Shown in pieces: positions 24,790 through 33,011 of a DNA stretch of 47,877 bases. The translations under genes and the position numbers were made by a program. Source of the DNA: Candidatus Gastranaerophilales bacterium (lineage in GTDB: Bacteria > Cyanobacteriota > Vampirovibrionia > Gastranaerophilales > Gastranaerophilaceae); NCBI GenBank assembly GCA_944326465.1, contig CALVEB010000015.1, positions 1-47,877 on the forward strand, written 5' to 3'. How positions within the stretch are numbered: the stretch's first letter is position 1; each line of letters starts with the position of its first letter. The notes under the pieces are model-generated. The model did no database searches. It was not told the DNA's origin and saw only the letters and a program-made list of their open reading frames with translations.

Positions 24790-25515
24790 ATGTTAGAACT
24801 ATTTGTAACAGAAATAGAACCTGATTCAGATAAAATCTACATAACAGCAGCTCTGGCTGCTACAATGCAAGGACTGGGATACTACACCACAGTCTATAAG
24901 CCTGTGCAGACCGGCGCAATAGAAAATAACGGATACCTTCAATCTCCGGATCTTGTATTTGTCAAACTGGTTGATACATACATCCAAACATATTTCAGCT
25001 ATCTGCTAAAAAGTTCTGCAACTCCTTTTGTTGCCGCTGCTGAAGAAAACATGATTATAGATAAAGAGCTTATCCTGAAAGACTACGAAAGTATAATGCG
25101 TAGCCACGAATGCATAATTACAGACGGAACTTCCGGAATAAATACCCCTTTTGCGCCTAATTTTACAGAAAAAGACTTCATAAAAGAACTAAATCTTCCG
25201 GTAGTTTTTGTTATAAAACCAACAGTCTCTGCCGTAACAAATACTCTTATGACAATAAATCACGCACAAATTGAAGGCTTAAACATTCGAGGAGTCATTA
25301 TTAACGACTACGACGAAACCAACTGCCCGCCGGAGGTCAAAACCATGCCTGAATTAATTAAAAACTACACTGATACTCAGGTTTTAGGCCGATTTAAACA
25401 TATAGACAACATCCGGAATACTAATCCAAACGATCTCATCGCTAATATCCTTTCAGGCATTGATATAGAAAAAGTCTTTAATGTAAAAATAGCCAAGCTT
25501 AATCCTGATGTGTAA
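24790..25515 (+). CDS. BioD-like protein lacking the P-loop
   Basis: A 241-aa protein that follows the dethiobiotin synthetase (BioD) pattern along its length: FVTxxxxxxxKI start, YKPVQTGA, a central ITDGTSGINTPF in place of the usual EGAGG, and VVFVIKPTVSAVTNTL. The ATP-binding loop, normally GTDTxVGKT, reads EIEPDSDKI, keeping only the Lys; the EGAGG motif is also changed. ATP-dependent ring closure is therefore doubtful and the protein may be a non-catalytic relative or use another chemistry. An AAGG lies upstream. It is probably co-transcribed with the Xer gene. No other biotin gene is in the window. Confidence 0.75.
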   Translation: MLELFVTEIEPDSDKIYITAALAATMQGLGYYTTVYKPVQTGAIENNGYLQSPDLVFVKLVDTYIQTYFSYLLKSSATPFVAAAEENMIIDKELILKDYESIMRSHECIITDGTSGINTPFAPNFTEKDFIKELNLPVVFVIKPTVSAVTNTLMTINHAQIEGLNIRGVIINDYDETNCPPEVKTMPELIKNYTDTQVLGRFKHIDNIRNTNPNDLIANILSGIDIEKVFNVKIAKLNPDV

Positions 25516-25600
25516 CAGAATGTAAAAATATATATTTAATATATATGAATTTGTCAATTTTAGTTCAATAATCTTTTTAATATAAATATAGAGGCTTTGT

Positions 25601-25771
25601 ATGGACGAGAGAAAAAACAAAAACTTAACAGTAATTGAAAGTACAAAAACAGATGAAGTTAAAAAAACATCATCTGCAATTCGTCACACAAATCCAATTA
25701 TGAAAAAGGTGTTGGAATTTCATCAGGAAAAAGCGGGTAAATTTAGCGTTAATGACTTATTCAAGCCCTAA
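25601..25771 (+). CDS. Small hypothetical protein, 56 aa
   Basis: A short hydrophilic frame starting at ATG 25601, with GAGG six bases upstream. The product (MDERKNKNLTVIESTKTDEV at the N-terminus, GKFSVNDLFKP at the end) has a basic start, a Thr/Ser-rich middle and a helical end (NPIMKKVLEFHQEK). Its 3' end overlaps the convergent glycosyltransferase gene by 15 bp. It is short, but the ribosome site, composition and convergent-overlap pattern match other genes here. Confidence 0.5.
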   Translation: MDERKNKNLTVIESTKTDEVKKTSSAIRHTNPIMKKVLEFHQEKAGKFSVNDLFKP

Positions 25772-27442
25772 TGCTCCTTTTTGTCCGTCTTTTTTGCCAC
25801 GGATGAGAAGATATTTGCGGCCGGTTTTGAGTATTTCAAAATCGTCCTCATTTTTTGCTATTTCATGATACTCTTTTTTCTTAATTATAAAAAGTGTGTT
25901 TTTATTTTTAAGGGCTTCATCAAGGTACGGATAATTATTAGCAACCTCAAAAGTTACATGCCCGCCATAGTAATACAACAGTGAATAACGGCGCCCATGC
26001 CCGAAGATTACAACATTATTGCCGTTTTCTCTGGCAATTTTTGCATATTCCATAATATCATTCTGACCAAACTTATAATCAATATTGAATAATTCCTTTG
26101 TGCCAAAAGCAGACAGTAATGTCATAAAAATAACGTATGTATAAAAAACACCGCGTTTTTTATCCTTAACAGCACAAATTATGCTCGAAATACCAAGGAA
26201 TAGCACAAGTATTATACAAAGCCATTTAGCATTCAGAATATCGTTATAAAGCTGTTCCGGAAGGTAATATTTTGTAAACATTGCCGCAATACCGGTAAAT
26301 ATCATCAATCCGCCCCATATATAAACAGATAAATTAATTGCTTTTTTGTTTGAATCCTTATTTATATACTCGTTCCACGCATAACCGAGAATATTTGCGG
26401 TAAAGAAGAATATCGGAAGAATATATGTAATAAGTTTTGTCTTTGATATGGAAAAGAAGATAAAAGTTACCAGAAATCCAATCCAGTTAAAAAGCATATA
26501 TTTCTGCGGCAGAGAAAGCGCATCATAAGAAAACTTTTTAATTGATTTAAATTTTGCAATCGCAAGCGCTATTGCAGAGAATATCCATGGAATCAGTCCC
26601 CACAACAGAGTAACTATGTAGAAATAAAACGGTTCTGCTCTATGAATTTCAGATGATGAGAAAAATCTGTTTATATGATGTTTAACAATATATTCGTTAA
26701 AGAATAACGGATCATGTATTTTAAACATTATTAAATGCCACGGTAAAACAACCAGCAGGAATAAAATCATGCCGACAACAAAATATTGCGGTTTAAAATA
26801 AGCCTTCAATTTTTTTGTTGCAAGCCCGATAAAAAACATCGTACCAAAAGGCAGGACAAATCCCGGAATACCTTTAGCCATAACCGCAAGACCTGAAAAA
26901 ATATAGAACATCCACCAGTAATACTTTCTGCGGCTTTCGCGGCAAAAATAAGTTATAAACCCGAACATAACAGCAAAAGCAACGCAGGTTGAGACAACAA
27001 TATCAAGAATAGCGAATTTAGCCAGAATAGTAAATTCCATACTTGTTGCAAGAATTAGTGAAGATATAACTCCAAATTCTCTTGAAACAATCTTTTTACC
27101 GGTAAAATAAAGCAAAAAGCAGGACATCATCCCGTAAAAAGCAACCGGAAATCTTGCCGTAAATTCATTGATTTTCCCGAATAAAGCAAAAGAAAGGCAT
27201 TCCCCCCAGAAATATAACGGCGGCTTTTCAAAAAAGTATTCACCGTTCAAATGCAAAGTAAGAAAATCCTTTGTCTGAAACATCTCACGCGCCATAGAGA
27301 CATAACGTGTTTCATCAACATCCATCAGCGCATAGTTCCCGATATTATAAAAAAATATCAGGTAAAACAATATACATAAACCCAAAAATGTGAATATATC
27401 AGCGTGATTTTTAACGAAAGTTTTTATCGGAGTAAAATTCAT
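25757..27442 (-). CDS. ArnT/PMT-family membrane glycosyltransferase
   Basis: A 561-aa integral membrane protein with about a dozen hydrophobic segments. The first loop has the family's acidic motif DVDETRYVSMAREM and then FFEKPPLYFWGECL, as in ArnT/PMT (GT39/GT83) enzymes that move a sugar from a lipid phosphate carrier onto lipid A or protein on the outer face of the inner membrane. The C-terminal part after about 470 is a soluble periplasmic domain. The ATG at 27442 is preferred because the upstream extension would place 16 non-family residues before the first loop helix. Donor and acceptor cannot be told. It is divergent from the carbonic anhydrase gene. Confidence 0.87.
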   Translation of the reverse strand: MNFTPIKTFVKNHADIFTFLGLCILFYLIFFYNIGNYALMDVDETRYVSMAREMFQTKDFLTLHLNGEYFFEKPPLYFWGECLSFALFGKINEFTARFPVAFYGMMSCFLLYFTGKKIVSREFGVISSLILATSMEFTILAKFAILDIVVSTCVAFAVMFGFITYFCRESRRKYYWWMFYIFSGLAVMAKGIPGFVLPFGTMFFIGLATKKLKAYFKPQYFVVGMILFLLVVLPWHLIMFKIHDPLFFNEYIVKHHINRFFSSSEIHRAEPFYFYIVTLLWGLIPWIFSAIALAIAKFKSIKKFSYDALSLPQKYMLFNWIGFLVTFIFFSISKTKLITYILPIFFFTANILGYAWNEYINKDSNKKAINLSVYIWGGLMIFTGIAAMFTKYYLPEQLYNDILNAKWLCIILVLFLGISSIICAVKDKKRGVFYTYVIFMTLLSAFGTKELFNIDYKFGQNDIMEYAKIARENGNNVVIFGHGRRYSLLYYYGGHVTFEVANNYPYLDEALKNKNTLFIIKKKEYHEIAKNEDDFEILKTGRKYLLIRGKKDGQKGALGLE

Positions 27443-27540
27443 AATATTATAAATCCCAAGTTCTTTTACCAACAATTTACATCTTAGCACGATTATGTTA
27501 AATTTTTGTTAGTTCTAATATTTTATGATAATATAATGAT

Positions 27541-28146
27541 ATGGAAAACATATATAATCTACCGGCTAATATACCGGAAAAAGCAAAAAAAGAGTTAATA
27601 AAACTGCTGGACGGAAACCGGAACTTTGTCAACGGCCGTCCGACAGCGCAGAATATGACTCTTGAAACCTTGCAAAAGTATGCGTTTCATCAAGAGCCTT
27701 ATGCTGTTGTATTAAGTTGTTCTGATTCGCGTGTCGTGCCGGAAATAATATTTGATTGCGGAATCGGGGAGCTTTTTGTTGTGCGCGTAGCCGGGATTAC
27801 AGCGGGCCCGAACGTTATAGAGAGTATAGAATATGGCGTAAAAAAACTACAAGTACCGCTTTTGATACTACTTGGTCACGATGATTGCGGGGTTATGAAA
27901 TATGCAAAAGAGCATTATCCCGAACTTGACGGCAATTTTACATCTATACTGAACTGTGTTTATCCTGTGTTGGATAAGGAAGAAGATATAAACTGCCATA
28001 ACTATTTTGCACAACAGCATACTATCTGGGTGGAAGATGTTTTATTAGAAAGATCTAAAATTATTCGAGAAGCAGTAGAGACGAAAGACTTGTATATAGC
28101 GAAATGCCACTTTGACCACTCCACAGGACTGGTAAATCTAATTTAG
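27541..28146 (+). CDS. Beta-class carbonic anhydrase
   Basis: A 201-aa enzyme, CO2 + H2O to bicarbonate. The zinc site of beta-carbonic anhydrases is complete: C60, D62 and R64 in VVLSCSDSRVVPE, and H113 and C116 in LLGHDDCGVM. The flanking ELFVVRVAGITAGPNVIESIEYG is typical. It is cytoplasmic. There is no Shine-Dalgarno; the AT-rich stretch before the ATG contains TAATAT ending 6 nt upstream and TATAAT ending 3 nt upstream, so leaderless translation is possible. Repeats begin immediately after the stop. Confidence 0.93.
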   Translation: MENIYNLPANIPEKAKKELIKLLDGNRNFVNGRPTAQNMTLETLQKYAFHQEPYAVVLSCSDSRVVPEIIFDCGIGELFVVRVAGITAGPNVIESIEYGVKKLQVPLLILLGHDDCGVMKYAKEHYPELDGNFTSILNCVYPVLDKEEDINCHNYFAQQHTIWVEDVLLERSKIIREAVETKDLYIAKCHFDHSTGLVNLI

Positions 28147-28356
28147 GTGGACGAAGGTGGACAGGTCTGGTGGACGAAGTCCACTCTTACATGCTGGATG
28201 TCCGTTGCAATCCAACATGCCCCGTTGGTCATACCGCAGCGGCAGACGAAGTCTGCTCTTATACACTGTACACCCGCTAGAATTCAACGGTGCCCCAATA
28301 GAGATACCGCAAGGCATCGGTTTCCTCAAGCTGTAATGAAACTGCTGCGGTATGAC
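28147..28356. repeat. Repeat block with hairpins and a 129-bp inverted-repeat element
   Basis: Hairpin cores GTGGACGAAGTCCAC (28170-28184) and GCAGACGAAGTCTGC (28242-28256), the latter followed by CTCTTATACACTGTACACCCGC-like tail. Bases 28228-28240 (GTCATACCGCAGC) and 28344-28356 (GCTGCGGTATGAC) are perfect 13-bp inverted repeats bounding a 129-bp element that carries one of the hairpins. It looks like a small non-autonomous mobile element. The remaining bases to 28439 hold no gene; 28415-28423 and 28444-28452 form a 9-bp inverted repeat around the end of the pseudopilin gene. Confidence 0.75.
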
Positions 28357-28439
28357 GGATAAAAATCAGACAACGCTTAAATTTTGCATTGCCTGTTTTT
28401 GAAATCCTCTTAATCACGTCCAACTAAGAGCCAAGCCTT

Positions 28440-29708
28440 TTAATTGGACGTGCATACTACGCGACGGTTATTATAGTTTTTGCCGTAACTATAATCCCCC
28501 CAACCCGTAGAGGAAGCACTAAAATCTCTATTATACGCAGAGTAAGCATTGTACTCCTCGCTGGACCAATAGTTAGCGCCATCACATTTGATAGGGGTGT
28601 TATCTTTGTATTGCTCCTTAATTTTTAGATTATCTTTATAATCTTCTTTGTTTATTGTTACAGGGCTGCCATCACTTGAGTTCACATAAATTTCACTTGC
28701 TAATTGCGCTAATTGATCGCCGTTTGGCAAACTCATCCTTTTTTCTTGACAGCTTAATTTTGCTCCTGCCCAATAATTTGTATCGCAGTTTGAATTACTT
28801 GAGCCGTAGCTATCTAAATCTTCATATTCACTTCCGTCGCATGTGTTGATTGCACGGTTTGCTTGGAATTCCGTTGACCAGCACATGTCGCCTATCGGGT
28901 TATCGCAAGTTGAAAAGGCTACGCCTGATGATAATTCAATATCTTTACCAACTCTATTAGGACCTTTTTTACCGTTAACATCTACCATATATGCCATGCA
29001 TGATACTTGAGAACCTGTATCCTCTATAGGATCAGCGTAAGGGCATTCCGGCTGGTATGCCATAATTACTGTTGTTCCGTCTGCAACCACAAAGCTCATG
29101 GTATTTGTATTAGTTTGCCATTCCTTTAAGCCCATGCTAGATGCGGAAGTGAGACCGTTTGTTTCGATTTCTTCCAACGCATCGTCTTTACCTGTTGTTA
29201 CGATTTTAGGTGAATAGCATTTGTTAATATCGCTGTTATCACAGGTTTTGATTACTTTCATGTAGTTTTTGAAAGTGTTCATGAAGTCCTCTGTTGTATC
29301 GTGACCTGTCATGACACCGTCTACGTTCATTCTGCGTACGGTTTCAGTGAGTTTCTTTTCCCATAGATCCTTAGCCGTAGTCCATGCTTTTTCATTGTGG
29401 TTTTGGATGAGACCCGGAAGGGTTAACGCGGCAACGATGCCGATAACCGCGAGGGTGATTAATACCTCGGCTAACGTAAAGGCGGAGCGTTTACTACAAG
29501 GGAATAAGGGATTAAGGAAATAAGGGAATAAGTTCTTTACATGAATTAGTCCCGTATTCTGTTGTTCTAATCCCGCTTTTTCAATTGGCTGGATTGTTTC
29601 GACTAGGTGGTCTTGGATTTGTACACCTTTAGCGGTACCCCGAGTATTAAAGTGGACTTCGTCCACCCTGCCCTCGGTAAGTGTAGACGGTCTTAATTTT
29701 TTCATCAT
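28440..29708 (-). CDS. Type IV pilin-like protein (pseudopilin) with a long leader containing a dispersed repeat
   Basis: A 422-aa protein with a prepilin N-methylation motif at residues 73-95: KRSA, then FTLAEVLITLAVIGIVAAL with Glu at +5. Cleavage would fall after A76 (Ala instead of the usual Gly). The 76-residue leader is unusually long, yet the start has an excellent GGAGAAGG upstream. The leader codes across a dispersed hairpin repeat (29652-29666, read as RVDEVHF), so a mobile repeat has become coding sequence. The mature protein (about 346 aa) has many Cys and ends in a Trp/Tyr-rich domain (GANYWSSEEYNAYSAYNRDF, YNNRRVVCTSN) like other pseudopilins of this lineage. It is probably exported by a type IV pilus or type II-like system that is not in the window. 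Confidence 0.85.
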   Translation of the reverse strand: MMKKLRPSTLTEGRVDEVHFNTRGTAKGVQIQDHLVETIQPIEKAGLEQQNTGLIHVKNLFPYFLNPLFPCSKRSAFTLAEVLITLAVIGIVAALTLPGLIQNHNEKAWTTAKDLWEKKLTETVRRMNVDGVMTGHDTTEDFMNTFKNYMKVIKTCDNSDINKCYSPKIVTTGKDDALEEIETNGLTSASSMGLKEWQTNTNTMSFVVADGTTVIMAYQPECPYADPIEDTGSQVSCMAYMVDVNGKKGPNRVGKDIELSSGVAFSTCDNPIGDMCWSTEFQANRAINTCDGSEYEDLDSYGSSNSNCDTNYWAGAKLSCQEKRMSLPNGDQLAQLASEIYVNSSDGSPVTINKEDYKDNLKIKEQYKDNTPIKCDGANYWSSEEYNAYSAYNRDFSASSTGWGDYSYGKNYNNRRVVCTSN

Positions 29709-29818
29709 ATACCTTCTCCTGTGCTTAATAAATAATGATATTTATTCATGTGTTATGAAATATATTCATGATTATATAAATATTTTCATATTTTGTCAAT
29801 AAAACTTATAATAACGTC

Positions 29819-30043
29819 ATGAATGTACGTGAAGAAGTGAAGATTATGCTCGGTTCTAAATGTATGACTCTAACTGAGCTTGCAAAAAAAATGACTGAAC
29901 TTAGCGGGAAAAATTATTCTCAAAGTCTGCTATCTCATAAATTAGCCAATGAATCTCTTAAATATACTGAAATGAAAATGATTTGTAAGATTTTAGGCTA
30001 CAGAATTTATATTGATATAGATCAAATTCAATTAGGCCGTTAA
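29819..30043 (+). CDS. Small helix-turn-helix protein, 74 aa
   Basis: A single HTH domain covering almost the whole protein: MTLTELAKKMTELSGK, then NYSQSLLSHKLANES as the recognition part and MICKILGYRIYID as the end. The pattern matches the small Cro/cI-like HTH proteins common in Firmicutes and phages. The ATG lies exactly 6 nt after TATAAT (29807-29812) with no Shine-Dalgarno, a leaderless-type start. It is divergent from the pseudopilin gene, so it could control it. It may be a phage remnant. Confidence 0.75.
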   Translation: MNVREEVKIMLGSKCMTLTELAKKMTELSGKNYSQSLLSHKLANESLKYTEMKMICKILGYRIYIDIDQIQLGR

Positions 30044-30114
30044 AATAGAATAAAAACTACCGTCATTGTTATACTAATTTTTTGTCCTCAATGTTTTCAT
30101 GTTATAATAATTCT

Positions 30115-31917
30115 ATGAAGTACAGAGAAAATGTAAGAAACTTTTGTATCATTGCCCACATTGACCACGGTAAATCCACTCTGGCCGACAGATTATTGGA
30201 ATTTACGGGTACTGTTGCGCAGCGCGATATGCAAAATCAGATACTTGATTCAATGGATATTGAGCGTGAGCGTGGCATTACAATCAAACTCAACGCCGCA
30301 AGAATGAACTACAAAGGTAAAGACGGCAAAGATTATATCCTTAATCTTATTGATACTCCGGGGCATGTGGATTTTTCTTATGAAGTTTCCCGTTCTCTTG
30401 CGGCTTGTGAAGGTGCTTTACTAATAGTCGATTCCACTCAGGGCGTTGAGGCGCAAACACTTGCTAATGTTTATCTCGCAGCTGAGCAAAATCTTGAAAT
30501 TATCCCTGTTATTAACAAAATTGACCTGCCATCCGCTGATGTCGAGCGCGTTAGAGAAGAAATAGAAGAGGTTCTCGGAATTGATGCCTCTATGGCTATT
30601 CCTGTCAGTGCAAAAGCAGGTATAGGAATAGAAGAAGTTCTGGACGCTGTGGTAGATTTTATCCCGCCGCCTCAGGATACCTCTGACAAACCTTTGCGCG
30701 CACTCGTTTTTGACAGTGCCTATGACCAGTATTTAGGTACTTTATGTTTCTTTAAAATCATCGACGGAAAAATGAAACTTGGCGACAAAGTAAAATTTAT
30801 GGCTTCCGGTAAAGAATACGAAATTGTTGAACTCGGATATCTAACCCCGAACAGAGTTCAGGTAGATGAGCTTGTTTGCGGTGATGTAGGTTACTTTGCA
30901 GGCTCAATAAAAGAATTGACACGCTTTGTAGGGGATACAATTACACATGTAGATGCGCCTGCTGCTGAACCGCTTCCGGGCTACAAAGAAGCTTTGCCTA
31001 TGGTTTTTTCAGGGCTTTATCCGGTTGATAATGACGACTATCACAATCTTAAAGAAGCTCTTGAAAAACTTAAACTCAATGACAGCAGTATAACTTTTGA
31101 GCCGGAAACTTCAAGCGCATTGGGATTTGGGTTTAGATGCGGATTTCTGGGTATGCTACACATGGAAATTGCGCAGGAAAGGCTTGAGCGTGAGTACAAC
31201 CTTTCTCTTGTGACAACAGCGCCGTCTGTAGTTTATAAGGTGTACAAGACTAACGGCGAAATGGTGGAAATCGACAATCCGGCAAACCTTCCGCCGGCTC
31301 AGGTGCGCGATTATATAGAAGAACCTTATGTAAAAGTTCAAATAATAACCCCGAATGACTATGTCGGTACATTGATGGATCTGGCACAGACAAAACGCGG
31401 GATATTTGTTAACATGTCTTATCTTGACAAAATTCGTGCAAGTCTGGAATATGAAATTCCTTTGAGCGAAGTCATTACAGACTTTTACGATCAGTTGAAA
31501 TCGCGTTCAAAAGGTTATGCAAGTATGGATTATGAATTTCATGATTACAAGCGCTCTAACCTTGTTAAACTGGATATTCTGCTTGCAAACGAGGTTGTAG
31601 ACGCGCTTTCTGTAATCTGTCATGCTGATAGTGCTTTTTATATAGGACAAAAATTAACCGCAAAACTAAAAGATATAATTCCACGCCAGCTGTTTGAAGT
31701 TCCGATACAGGCCGCAATTGGCGGACGTGTAATCGCACGTACCAATATCAAAGCTTTACGCAAAAATGTACTTGACAAATGTTATGGCGGTGACATTTCC
31801 CGTAAGCGTAAACTTTTAGAAAAGCAGAAAAAAGGTAAAAAGCGTATGAAATCAGTGGGACGCGTAGAAGTGCCGCAAGAAGCATTTATGGCCGTTCTAA
31901 GTCTTGATGATGAGTAG
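30115..31917 (+). CDS. lepA: Elongation factor 4 (LepA)
   Basis: A 600-aa translational GTPase, the expected length. GTPase motifs: AHIDHGKST (G1), DTPGHVDF (G3) and NKID (G4), followed by domain II, EF-G-like domains III and V, and the LepA-specific C-terminal domain ending [20 protein letters not shown] and [10 protein letters not shown]. It back-translocates or rescues stalled ribosomes. The start [10 protein letters not shown] is the usual LepA start; it lies 6 nt after TATAAT (30103-30108) with no Shine-Dalgarno, so the transcript is probably leaderless. Its 3' end overlaps the convergent LuxR-type gene by 32 bp. Confidence 0.95.
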   Translation: MKYRENVRNFCIIAHIDHGKSTLADRLLEFTGTVAQRDMQNQILDSMDIERERGITIKLNAARMNYKGKDGKDYILNLIDTPGHVDFSYEVSRSLAACEGALLIVDSTQGVEAQTLANVYLAAEQNLEIIPVINKIDLPSADVERVREEIEEVLGIDASMAIPVSAKAGIGIEEVLDAVVDFIPPPQDTSDKPLRALVFDSAYDQYLGTLCFFKIIDGKMKLGDKVKFMASGKEYEIVELGYLTPNRVQVDELVCGDVGYFAGSIKELTRFVGDTITHVDAPAAEPLPGYKEALPMVFSGLYPVDNDDYHNLKEALEKLKLNDSSITFEPETSSALGFGFRCGFLGMLHMEIAQERLEREYNLSLVTTAPSVVYKVYKTNGEMVEIDNPANLPPAQVRDYIEEPYVKVQIITPNDYVGTLMDLAQTKRGIFVNMSYLDKIRASLEYEIPLSEVITDFYDQLKSRSKGYASMDYEFHDYKRSNLVKLDILLANEVVDALSVICHADSAFYIGQKLTAKLKDIIPRQLFEVPIQAAIGGRVIARTNIKALRKNVLDKCYGGDISRKRKLLEKQKKGKKRMKSVGRVEVPQEAFMAVLSLDDE

Positions 31918-32140
31918 CGTTTCTTTTCTCTAATCCTATTCTGGCTGCTGCTGTTCTTGATTTTACACCTAATTTTCGCAGGATAGAACTTACATGTGCC
32001 TTTGATGTAAAGTAGGTAACTGTTAATTTCTCTGCTATTTCTTTGTTGCTAAGTCCTTGTATAATATAGTCCAGTACTTCATCTTCTCTTTTTGTCAATT
32101 CGTTGTTGAGTTTTTTGTCGCGATGTTCCTTTTTAGCCAT
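31886..32140 (-). CDS. LuxR-type (GerE) HTH protein without a sensor domain
   Basis: An 84-aa protein consisting of a charged N-tail and one GerE/LuxR DNA-binding domain ([48 protein letters not shown]). No receiver or ligand-binding domain is present. The ATG at 32140 follows GGAA; an upstream extension to 32179 lacks support. Overlaps lepA by 32 bp at the 3' ends. A cluster of TGTAAA/TTTACA sites lies upstream (32263-32406) and could be its operator. Such solo HTH proteins may act constitutively or by dimer control. Confidence 0.85.
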   Translation of the reverse strand: MAKKEHRDKKLNNELTKREDEVLDYIIQGLSNKEIAEKLTVTYFTSKAHVSSILRKLGVKSRTAAARIGLEKRNATHHQDLERP

Positions 32141-32262
32141 TCTTAGTTCCTTTCCAAAATTATATATAAATGTTATCAAAAGAGTATCGCTATTGTATAT
32201 TAGCCAAGAGTCTAGTCTTTATATATGACAGGGTTTAGAACAGATATCAATTTAAGACAAAA

Positions 32263-32406
32263 TGTAACAATATGTAAAGTTTTATTTACAAAATATATAC
32301 TGTTTACGCAATTCTTCAATACAAAAATACTTTATATAAATATGGAAAGTCAATTTTCTATGAGAGGTATAAAAAACAGGAAAAACATATTGTAAATTAT
32401 TGTAAA
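32263..32406. promoter_or_regulatory. Cluster of TGTAAA/TTTACA motifs, possible operator region
   Basis: Between the LuxR-type gene and the gene at 32493 the motif occurs repeatedly: TGTAA at 32263, TGTAAA at 32273, TTTACA at 32285 (the last two forming an 18-bp palindrome with 6-nt spacer), GTTTAC at 32302, TGTAAA at 32391 and again at 32401. The rest of 32141-32492 is AT-rich with no gene; TTGACA at 32420-32425 has no good -10 partner. Confidence 0.4.
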
Positions 32407-32492
32407 CAAAAGTGATTATTTGACAAAAATCATTAAAGTTTCCAATAGACAAATACGTTAACAATAATGTGAGTAAATAAAGGAGAACCGAA

Positions 32493-32927
32493 ATGGGTAT
32501 CGAAGATTTAAAATTCAGATTAGCAAGCCAGTATGTACCATCAACAAATACAGGCAAAACTGAAGAAGGAAAAGGTAAAAAAGAAGTTAAAACAGAAGAA
32601 GCTCCAAAACAGCAGCAGACAACAGAAGTTGGCGACAAACTGTTGACTGAAGATCCTAAAATGGCAGTTATGCGTGACTTAGGTTTTATTAAAGCAGGAC
32701 AAGTCAATACCTCACCTGAAGCCACAATGCAGAGAGCACAAACATATTTTGAAACAGCTCCTGAAATGGCAGCTTTGAATAGAATGTTTGGTATTGAAAC
32801 AGAAAGACCATACACTGTAAGAGGTGTGGATAATGACAAATTAGATAAATACCTTGCTAAAGGTTTATCAGATGAATCCAGTGCCGGTGTATTACAATTT
32901 ATGGATCAATTAGTCGCTTTAGGTTAA
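32493..32927 (+). CDS. Hypothetical protein, 144 aa
   Basis: A soluble protein with a Lys/Glu/Gln-rich disordered stretch (about residues 20-50: GKTEEGKGKKEVKTEEAPK...) and a helical C-terminal domain (AVMRDLGFIKAGQV, AQTYFETAPEMAALNRMFGI, DKYLAKGLSDESSAGVLQFM). AAAGGAG lies at a good distance before the ATG. A clear terminator follows at 32969. It is not recognised. An antisense open frame (32282-32839) covers it but is judged a shadow. Confidence 0.72.
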   Translation: MGIEDLKFRLASQYVPSTNTGKTEEGKGKKEVKTEEAPKQQQTTEVGDKLLTEDPKMAVMRDLGFIKAGQVNTSPEATMQRAQTYFETAPEMAALNRMFGIETERPYTVRGVDNDKLDKYLAKGLSDESSAGVLQFMDQLVALG

Positions 32928-32968
32928 GCGAAAACTTATAAATAACATTTACTCACACATTTTAAAGT

Positions 32969-32995
32969 GGCTGACACGTACTGTCAGCCCTTTTT
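32969..32995 (+). terminator. Rho-independent terminator
   Basis: An 8-bp stem, GGCTGACA / TGTCAGCC, with a CGTAC loop, then C and TTTTT. It ends the 144-aa gene and lies immediately before the leaderless-type start of the phosphatase gene. Confidence 0.9.
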
Positions 32996-33011
32996 ATGTT
33001 ATATTAATATT

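Noticed and set aside
28147-28362. 71-codon open frame after the carbonic anhydrase gene
   Set aside because: Made entirely of hairpin repeats, on both strands.
32420-32425. TTGACA as -35 box of the 144-aa gene
   Set aside because: No acceptable -10 at 16-18 bp spacing.
32282-32839. 185-codon minus-strand open frame
   Set aside because: Antisense to the well-supported gene at 32493-32927, no ribosome site, low-complexity Ser/Val/Leu product.
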